The notes below the pieces were generated by a model. It made no database searches. It was given only the letters and a program-made list of their open reading frames with translations, and was not told the origin of the DNA. DNA of 20,122 nt from JBBSTY01 sp038235385. Its GTDB lineage: Bacteria; Actinomycetota; Acidimicrobiia; Acidimicrobiales; Acidimicrobilacustridaceae. The stretch spans positions 1 to 20,122 of the forward strand of contig JBBSTY010000074.1 of NCBI GenBank assembly GCA_038235385.1, written 5' to 3'. Positions 14,888-20,122 of the stretch are shown piece after piece; positions within the stretch are counted from its first letter, which is position 1; every line of letters starts with the position of its first letter. A program made the position numbers and the translations under genes.

Positions 14888-15031
14888 GCGAACACCACGT
14901 TGGACACGTACAGGGCCGCTGCTGCTCCCTGTCGGGCGAAGGTCGCGAAGACCGACGTGATAGCCGACCACCAGGACGATGGCGATGGCGCGGAGTCCGT
15001 CGACGTCGCCGCGGAACCACGCGGCTCGGGC
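14888..15031 (-). pseudogene. Decayed, internally deleted copy of the neighbouring acyltransferase gene
   Basis: Two blocks match the intact acyltransferase gene: 14888-14947 matches 16774-16833, and 14947-15025 matches 17048-17126, each at roughly 82-84% identity by hand alignment. The 215 nt between them in the intact gene are absent, which breaks the frame. Before the junction one frame reads WFRGDVDGLRAIAIVLVV then GYHVGL; after it a different frame reads ARQGAAAALYVSNVVFASG. Both correspond to the first membrane helix and the third-helix region of the intact enzyme. Nothing of the remaining roughly 550 residues is left. The flanking stretches 14728-14887 and 15032-15083 hold nothing I recognise beyond the ferredoxin's upstream region. 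Confidence 0.8.
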
Positions 15032-15080
15032 GCCGACCGAGTCGACCTCAGGAACCATCGAGGCGTCGACGCCTGTCGCC

Positions 15081-15104
15081 CGATCATCCGATCATCCGAT
15101 CAAC
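15081..15104. repeat. 8-nt tandem repeat across the acyltransferase stop codon
   Basis: The unit CGATCATC occurs twice (15081-15088, 15089-15096), followed by a third near-copy CGATCAAC (15097-15104). The repeat encodes the last codons of the acyltransferase and its TGA (15084-15086). Confidence 0.75.
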
Positions 15105-17174
15105 GAGGTTTCCGAGCTTCGGGGTCTGGACCGCCGCGAACGCTCCCGTCAGGTGGTGATGATCGACGTAGGTGAGCACGCCATCGATCTCGAGTCGGCA
15201 ACGGTCGACGTCGCAGACGACGTCGGCCATGTCGAGCGTCGCGATGTCGTCGCGCTCGCCGAGCACGCGATGTTCGATCTCCAGCTGCCGACCGGATCGG
15301 CCGTAGGTGTCGGCGCGGACGGGCTCGCACACCGCCACATCATCCTTCTCGTCGAGGCACTCGCTGGCGTTGAGGGGCAGCGTCGGGACGTCGAAGATCC
15401 AACCCACCTCGATCCCGCGCTGGTCCAGCGAATCGAGCAGCGAGCGCATCCCGGACTCCCAGAGCTGGGCGCGTCCCTCCGAGTCTGGCTGATTGCCGGA
15501 CGCGTCGACGATGCGGTCGAGGGTCCCGCTCCACTGCGACACGATGACGGCATCCGGCGCGATCTCGTCCAGCAACCGCAGGTCGCCTGCCTCGAACGGC
15601 CCGCAGTACTCGAAGGTGCGACTGGTGCTGTCGCTCACCTGGTCGTAGAGCACGGGGATCGCGGGACACCCGAGGTGTTGGCGCACGACGAGGCGCAGGC
15701 CCTTCTCTGCCGCCACTTCATCGAGCCCGTGGTGCCACTGCCCGGCATGGGAGTCTCCTATGAGCATCAGCGTTCGGGCGCCGTCGGGGTCACCGCCCAC
15801 GCAGTACTCGTCGCCCGCCGACGACGTTCGTGCACCACCAGGCGGACACGAGATGTCGTCGCGGGTCTCGTACGCCTGCATGGCGAGGGCGACGCGATCC
15901 TGGAGCGAGGCATCAGAAGGTGTCCGCTGGGCCAAGAGATCGTCGTCGGTCAGGCGTGGAGCACTCGACCAGACCGCCGCAGCAACCAGGAGGGTGGCTG
16001 CTGTGGCGCTCACCCCGAACACGAACGTGCGACGGTTCGACGAGGCGATGACCGGAGCGAAGCGAAGTGGCGTCTCGAAGAACTGGTAGGCCGCCCAGGC
16101 GATCGGCAACGTGACCGCCGCCGCGATCGCCTTCACCTTCGTGCTGTCGTCGCCGGCCCAGACGACAGCCAGCACGATCGCTGGCCAGTGCCACAGGTAC
16201 CACGAGTACGAGACGCGTCCGAGCCACTGCATCGGGGCCAGTGCGAGGCCGCGACTCGCGACGGTGGCCGGTGCGTCGCCAGCGAACCTCTCGCCAGAGA
16301 GGATGATCATCGTCGTCGCGAGCACGGGGAGCAGAGCCCACATGCCCGGATAGACGGTGCGGTCGTCGATCGTCTTCAACCCCAGCGCGAGGACCACGAA
16401 GCCGCCGATCGCGAGCGCGGTCCTGGCCGAAACCGATCGAAGAGCGTCCGGCACAGGGACCGCTGCCAGCAAGCCCGCCGCCGCAAACTCCCAGGCTCGC
16501 GACGGCAGTCCGAAGAACGCCCATGAGCTTCCCGAGCTCGTGAGCATGAGGTTGGTCGCCATGGACAATGCGAAGGTCCCGGCGAAGACAGCGACGAGCA
16601 CCGAACGGCGACGCTGGCGAGCGGCACCTGCGAGGCGGCGCCGCTGCGACCAGCAGACGGCACCGAACAGGAGCGGCCAGACCAGATAGAACTGCTCCTC
16701 GACCCCGAGCGACCAGGTGTGCAGGAACGGGCTCGATGACAGGTCGGCTGCGAAGTAGTCCTGAGCGTCGCCGGCGAAGAGCACGTTCGACACGTACAGC
16801 GACGCGGATGCTCCCTGGCGGGCGACCGACGCGAGCTCGAACCTCGCAATCACGAAGGTCCCGATGATCAAGGTAGCGATCACGACCAACGCCAGCGCCG
16901 GCACAAGACGTCGGACACGCCGGGCCCAGAAGCCCGCGAGGCCGATGCGAGCGGAGGACTCCGCTTCCCGGAGCAGGTTCCGCGAGATCAAGAACCCAGA
17001 GATCACGAAGAAGACGTCCACCCCGATGAAACCACCACCGAAGAACGGAAGACCGACGTGGTAGCCCACCACGAGAACAATCGCGATCGCACGCAGACCG
17101 TCGATGTCCCCGCGGAACCACCGCGAGCGCTCGCTTGCGTCCAGAGGGAGGGGTTCCGTGTGAATCGCGGCCAC
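15084..17174 (-). CDS. OafA/YrhL-like O-acyltransferase: acyltransferase-3 membrane domain + SGNH domain
   Basis: The product is 696 residues from the GTG at 17174, a normal size for this fusion. The N-terminal half is an acyltransferase-3 domain with about ten or eleven membrane helices, including WFRGDIDGLRAIAIVLVVGYHVG with the conserved TM1 histidine, IGVDVFFVISGFLISRNL, RRLVPAL, and the family hallmark WSLGVEEQFYLVWPLLF. The C-terminal extracytoplasmic SGNH domain has LIGDSHAGQWHHG (nucleophile Ser) and ends with YVDHHHLTGAFA (Asp/His pair). Such enzymes move acetyl or other acyl groups across the membrane onto cell-surface glycans. GGGGAG lies 9 nt before the GTG. The frame continues upstream to 17315, but that part looks non-coding. 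TAGGGT at 17219-17224 (minus strand) is a possible -10. A broken second copy lies directly downstream. Confidence 0.93.
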   Translation of the reverse strand: MAAIHTEPLPLDASERSRWFRGDIDGLRAIAIVLVVGYHVGLPFFGGGFIGVDVFFVISGFLISRNLLREAESSARIGLAGFWARRVRRLVPALALVVIATLIIGTFVIARFELASVARQGASASLYVSNVLFAGDAQDYFAADLSSSPFLHTWSLGVEEQFYLVWPLLFGAVCWSQRRRLAGAARQRRRSVLVAVFAGTFALSMATNLMLTSSGSSWAFFGLPSRAWEFAAAGLLAAVPVPDALRSVSARTALAIGGFVVLALGLKTIDDRTVYPGMWALLPVLATTMIILSGERFAGDAPATVASRGLALAPMQWLGRVSYSWYLWHWPAIVLAVVWAGDDSTKVKAIAAAVTLPIAWAAYQFFETPLRFAPVIASSNRRTFVFGVSATAATLLVAAAVWSSAPRLTDDDLLAQRTPSDASLQDRVALAMQAYETRDDISCPPGGARTSSAGDEYCVGGDPDGARTLMLIGDSHAGQWHHGLDEVAAEKGLRLVVRQHLGCPAIPVLYDQVSDSTSRTFEYCGPFEAGDLRLLDEIAPDAVIVSQWSGTLDRIVDASGNQPDSEGRAQLWESGMRSLLDSLDQRGIEVGWIFDVPTLPLNASECLDEKDDVAVCEPVRADTYGRSGRQLEIEHRVLGERDDIATLDMADVVCDVDRCRLEIDGVLTYVDHHHLTGAFAAVQTPKLGNLVDRMIG

Positions 17175-17344
17175 GCTGGACGACTCCCCAGTTCGCTCGA
17201 AGGTGATGGAACCGATCGACCCTACCGAACAATGGATGTTGGGTCCCACCAACCCGTGGGACGAGAACCCTTTTCCCCCGGACGGCCGTTCCCGGCTACC
17301 CCGTGGCCGACTCACGCGGTTTCAGATCCGGCGGGCCCCGCCGC

Positions 17345-17350
17345 TACGAT
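17345..17350 (+). promoter_or_regulatory. Likely -10 box of a leaderless promoter (TACGAT)
   Basis: TACGAT matches TANNNT and ends 6 nt before the GTG at 17357, with no Shine-Dalgarno between, as for leaderless actinobacterial mRNAs. A weak TTCAGA (17321-17326) lies 18 nt upstream as a possible -35. Confidence 0.55.
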
Positions 17351-17356
17351 CGCGCG

Positions 17357-17818
17357 GTGGACACCATCGCCTTCGACGACTTCGACGCCCTGACCGCTGC
17401 TGCCTCCGATGAGTTCGGGGAGTGGGGGGAAGCGATCGAGATCACCCAGGACCTGATCAACGGGTTCGCCGAGCTCACCGGCGACCGGCAGTGGATCCAC
17501 ATCGACGTCGAGCGCTCCCGCAAGGAGAGCCCCTTCGGCGGACCCATCGCACACGGGTTCCTCACCCTGTCGATGCTCCCCCGCCTTGGCGCCTCGGCGG
17601 TGAGGATCAGCGGTCACTCGAGTGCCACCAACTACGGCGCCGACGGTCTGCGCTTCCTCTCCCCCGTACCCGCAGGATCGTCGATCCACGCCCGCGCCCG
17701 TCTGGTGCGCGCCGAGGCCAAGCCCAAGGGCACCCTCATCACCACCCAGGTCGAGGTGGCCGTGGTCGGCGCCGAGAAGCCGGCGTTGCTCTACGGGATG
17801 CAGGTCCTGTACCGCTGA
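17357..17818 (+). CDS. MaoC-family (R)-specific enoyl-CoA hydratase-like protein
   Basis: This 153-residue single hot-dog-fold protein has the hydratase-2 motif: AELTGDRQWIHID with Asp43 and His48 in the catalytic positions, followed by GGPIAHGFLTLSM (61-73). LRFLSPVPAGSSIHARARL is the usual second conserved block. The family hydrates trans-2-enoyl-CoA to (R)-3-hydroxyacyl-CoA, and NodN-like members of this length are common in actinobacteria, often with unknown substrate. I chose the GTG at 17357 over an upstream ATG at 17303 because a TANNNT box sits 6 nt before it and the domain begins there. The gene is divergent from the acyltransferase (182 bp apart). Confidence 0.93.
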   Translation: MDTIAFDDFDALTAAASDEFGEWGEAIEITQDLINGFAELTGDRQWIHIDVERSRKESPFGGPIAHGFLTLSMLPRLGASAVRISGHSSATNYGADGLRFLSPVPAGSSIHARARLVRAEAKPKGTLITTQVEVAVVGAEKPALLYGMQVLYR

Positions 17819-17827
17819 TCTCGATCC

Positions 17828-17861
17828 CTCCCGGGCGTTCACCACAGTTCTCACCCGGGAG
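17828..17861 (+). terminator. Possible stem-loop after the MaoC gene
   Basis: An 8-bp perfect inverted repeat (CTCCCGGG 17828-17835, CCCGGGAG 17854-17861) with an 18-nt loop begins 9 nt after the stop. There is no T-run, so intrinsic termination is uncertain. The rest of the 254-bp gap up to 18072 contains no protein-like frame. Confidence 0.3.
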
Positions 17862-18072
17862 CGATGCGACGAAGCCTCCACCGGGTCTCGCGCGACCTCG
17901 CAACGACGGCGCGGACGGGTACCGTCGTGAGCACCACCACGGGTACGCCCGGGGTGGCGGCGCCTTCGAGATCCGGGCGAAGTCCTTCGGTCCGCAGCCG
18001 AACGTGCCGATGCAACAGGTGGCCAGCGGCTCCCGCTGTTCTGCCTGATCCCTCCTCGACCGCTCCCGGCGG

Positions 18073-18942
18073 ATGCGGTCGATCTCCCTCTGGTGGTACC
18101 CGAACGTGAACCTCGCGACCAAGCGCCTCGGCGCCTCGCCCCTCCGACGCCCCGCGCTGATGATCTCGGCGACCGCGGTCGCCGCGCTCGCCCTCCCTGC
18201 GGTGCAAGCCCTGATCATGTGGCGGACCCTCCAACCCGACATCCCCGGCCCGCACGAGCAGGACGGCGAGGTGCCCGGACGCGACGGCAGCGAACCCGTG
18301 ACCGTCGTCTGGCTCGGCGATTCGCTCGCCTGCGGGATGGGTGCGCAGACACCGGATGCGGCGTTCGCCCGCCGGGCGCTCGCCCACTGCGATCGAGCGC
18401 AGGACCGGCCGACGCAGCTGCGTTGCCTGGCCCGCGCCGGCTCCACGAGCCGAGACGTCCTCGCCGAGCAGGTCCCGGTCGCGGTCGACCTCCTGGGTCC
18501 GGGTTCGGTGGCGGTCGTGACGGTCGGCTCCAACGACGTCGGGAGCTGCATCGGTCCCCGCCGGTTCCGGCGTGAGTACGCGTCGATCCTGCACGCCCTT
18601 CGCGCGACCGGCGCCGAGGTCATCGCGACCGGCCTCCCCGATCTCGGGTCGGCCGTGGTCATCCCCCATCCGCTGCGAGCCATGGCCCGTGGCATGGGCC
18701 GGCGTGCCAACCGATCGGTTCGACTCCTGGCCGCAGCGCACGGCGCCCACTTCGTCAGCATCGACAACCGGGCGCCGCGGCACACCGAGCCGGCCACCTA
18801 CCTCGCCGCCGACCGGTACCACCCCAACGACGACACCTACGACCTCTGGGCCACCGCGGTCGCCGCGCTGCTCGCTCCGATGTTGGCGGGGATGTCGGGG
18901 TCCCTCGCAGCTCCGACGCGACCGCGCGATCTGATCGCCTGA
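18073..18942 (+). CDS. Membrane-anchored SGNH/GDSL hydrolase
   Basis: The 289-residue product has an N-terminal hydrophobic helix (about 31-50, ISATAVAALALPAVQALIM) after a basic stretch, acting as an uncleaved anchor or signal. An SGNH hydrolase domain follows: block I VVWLGDSLACG (nucleophile Ser84), block II Gly123 in RAGSTS, block III VGSNDVG (Asn154), and block V DRYHPN with the Asp247/His250 pair. Members are esterases, deacetylases or lipases acting on glycans or lipids outside the cytoplasm; the substrate here is unknown. The start is uncertain: no clear Shine-Dalgarno precedes the ATG at 18073, and a GTG near 18106 or the ATG near 18160 are possible. It is convergent with sbcC. Confidence 0.88.
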   Translation: MRSISLWWYPNVNLATKRLGASPLRRPALMISATAVAALALPAVQALIMWRTLQPDIPGPHEQDGEVPGRDGSEPVTVVWLGDSLACGMGAQTPDAAFARRALAHCDRAQDRPTQLRCLARAGSTSRDVLAEQVPVAVDLLGPGSVAVVTVGSNDVGSCIGPRRFRREYASILHALRATGAEVIATGLPDLGSAVVIPHPLRAMARGMGRRANRSVRLLAAAHGAHFVSIDNRAPRHTEPATYLAADRYHPNDDTYDLWATAVAALLAPMLAGMSGSLAAPTRPRDLIA

Positions 18943-18952
18943 CGAGGTCCGC

Positions 18953-18973
18953 GGGCTGACGTTCCGTCGGCTC
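18953..18973. terminator. Weak stem-loop between convergent SGNH hydrolase and sbcC genes
   Basis: 18953-18961 can pair with 18965-18973 (9 bp including two G-U pairs in plus-strand RNA) around a TTC loop, 10 nt after the hydrolase stop. There is no T-run. Its position suggests a terminator; its sequence is only weak evidence. Confidence 0.25.
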
Positions 18974-19018
18974 ACGGCAATGCGCTCGGGCGACGCGGTC
19001 GGAGCACCGTTCGGGTTG

Positions 19019-20122
19019 TCAGCCGCTGGTGAGTCCCGAACGGATGTCGTCGGCGAGCATGCGCTCGCGCCCGTCGGGGTCGAGCAGGGAGATGGTGGAG
19101 CCGAGCACGTCGCTCTTGGTGACGAGCATGACGGTCTCGACGTACTCGGCGACCGGCTTGAGGTGCGAGATGAGGCCGACCATCTTGCCGCCGCCGGCGA
19201 CCGCACCGAGCGTGTCGAGCGCCGCATCGAGCGCCGAGGCATCCAGCGATCCGAAGCCTTCGTCGACGAACACGGCATCGAGTCGGCCGTGACCCCGAGA
19301 GGCGATCTCCACCAGCGAGAGCGCCAGCGCCAGCGCCGCCTGGAACCGCTCCCCGCCCGACAGCGCATCGGGGCTCCGGACCTCCCCCGAGCCCACGCTC
19401 ACCACGCCGAAATCGCTGACGAACCCGAAGCGCTCCTTGGTGATCGACCGCAGGCGACGATTGGCCTCCGCGATCAACTCGGCCTCACGGGCCTTGACGA
19501 GGTGACCGACGAAGTGGCGATCTCGCAGGGCGACGGCGAGCACCTCGAGGTTGGCGAGGAACGGACGGGCCGCGGCCAGGAACGCGTCGAGCCGCTCCCC
19601 GGCTGCGACGGCCTCCTCGGCCCGGTCGGCCCGTACCGCAGCGGCGGTCGCCTGCTCGACTGCCCTGCCGGCTTCGGTGTGCAGCTGCGCCAACGTGTCG
19701 CAGCCCACCTCCGCGAGGGTCGTCCGGAGCTCATCGGAGAGGTGGTGGTGCTCACGGCCGACGCGTGTCGCCGTGACTCGCACGGCGTCGAGTGCGCCAT
19801 CGGCGATGGCGGACGCATGGGCGGCGGCAGCGATGATCGCCGGGAGATCCGCGGTGCGCGCGGTGGGCGGGAGCGCCTCGGGCTCGACGAGAGCGGATCC
19901 GAGCGGTGCCGGGCCGGGTGGTTCTGGTGGCGGCGCGTCGAGTGCGGCACGGACGGCCTCGCGGACGCGGCCGAGTCGGTCGTTGAGCGCCGCGAGCGCG
20001 GTGTCCGCCGCTCGGGTGACCTCGTGCCTGGCTTCGGCTTCGATCTCGGCGATGGCCGTTGCCAGCCGGACTCGCGTCGCGTCGCTGCTCGTTCGCTCGT
20101 GGTCGATCGCGTCGAGCGAGTC
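19019..20122 (-). CDS. sbcC: SbcC exonuclease subunit (SMC/Rad50-like ATPase), C-terminal part
   Basis: The reading frame stays open from the right edge to the stop at 19019, giving the last 367 residues; the N-terminal Walker A part lies outside the window. The upstream part is a long Ala/Glu/Arg-rich, coiled-coil-like segment with a Pro-rich interruption (PPPEPPGPAP). The C-terminal ATPase lobe shows the ABC signature LSGGERFQAALALALSLVE, Walker B and D-loop LDAVFVDEGFGSLD, and the H-loop in VGLISHLKPVAEYV. This combination is diagnostic of SbcC, the ATPase partner of the SbcD nuclease, which cleaves DNA hairpins and blocked ends. A GTG at 19783 lies within the frame but is not the true start. 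sbcD is not in the window and would normally lie upstream of sbcC. Confidence 0.94.
   Translation of the reverse strand, partial: DSLDAIDHERTSSDATRVRLATAIAEIEAEARHEVTRAADTALAALNDRLGRVREAVRAALDAPPPEPPGPAPLGSALVEPEALPPTARTADLPAIIAAAAHASAIADGALDAVRVTATRVGREHHHLSDELRTTLAEVGCDTLAQLHTEAGRAVEQATAAAVRADRAEEAVAAGERLDAFLAAARPFLANLEVLAVALRDRHFVGHLVKAREAELIAEANRRLRSITKERFGFVSDFGVVSVGSGEVRSPDALSGGERFQAALALALSLVEIASRGHGRLDAVFVDEGFGSLDASALDAALDTLGAVAGGGKMVGLISHLKPVAEYVETVMLVTKSDVLGSTISLLDPDGRERMLADDIRSGLTSG

Noticed and set aside
17851..19368. Long minus-strand frame opposite the SGNH hydrolase, reaching into the gap at 17819-18072
   Set aside because: It overlaps two well-supported genes and no plausible start codon or Shine-Dalgarno lies in the gap itself. 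A short Cys-containing stretch (TCCIGTFGCGPKDF) looked interesting but has no supporting start.
1..20122. Mobile elements, CRISPR arrays, tRNA or rRNA genes, attachment sites
   Set aside because: No transposase or integrase motifs, no regularly spaced repeats, no tRNA cloverleaf, and uniform base composition on both strands.

Overview
The window is about 20 kb of very GC-rich, densely coded bacterial DNA. The codon use, GTG starts, two apparently leaderless genes with a TANNNT box 6-7 nt before the start codon, and the gene families present (DUF4082/Big_5 secreted proteins, actinobacterial-type small ferredoxin, acyltransferase-SGNH fusions) suggest an actinobacterium. An Acidimicrobiia-type lineage is my guess, and it is an inference, not proven. 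I found no rRNA, tRNA, CRISPR, insertion sequence, integrase or phage gene.

Region 1 (1-9665, all on the minus strand) is one seven-gene operon in which every gene overlaps the next by 1 or 4 nt. It begins with a 1340-residue secreted multidomain protein (DMFase-beta-like domain, Ig domains, two DUF4082+Big_5 units, Calx-beta). This is followed by a Gfo/Idh/MocA sugar dehydrogenase, an extended-SDR nucleotide-sugar epimerase/dehydratase, a GT-B glycosyltransferase, a DegT/DnrJ/EryC1 aminotransferase, a NeuD/PglD-type N-acetyltransferase, and a second DegT aminotransferase cut by the window edge. Together these look able to make and transfer an N-acetylated amino or diamino sugar for a surface glycan or glycoprotein. 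A strong two-part hairpin (9689-9747) lies in the leader just upstream of the first gene.

Region 2 (9889-12303) holds a soluble histidine kinase on the minus strand, a divergent cysteine-rich metal-cluster protein (YkgJ/DUF3109-like) with a leaderless promoter, and a convergent three-helix membrane protein of unknown function.

Region 3 (12646-14727) holds a DeaD/CsdA-type RNA helicase with a C-terminal DbpA-like RNA-binding domain, and a convergent small ferredoxin with a CxxDxxC cluster motif.

Region 4 (14888-17174) holds a full-length acyltransferase-3/SGNH O-acyltransferase. Immediately downstream of it is a decayed second copy carrying a 215-nt internal deletion.

Region 5 (17357-20122) holds a MaoC-type hydratase (leaderless), a membrane-anchored SGNH hydrolase, and the C-terminal part of SbcC running off the right edge. 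The acyltransferase and SGNH hydrolase, together with the sugar operon, give much of the window a cell-envelope theme. The helicase, ferredoxin, MaoC and SbcC genes are ordinary housekeeping or metabolic neighbours.
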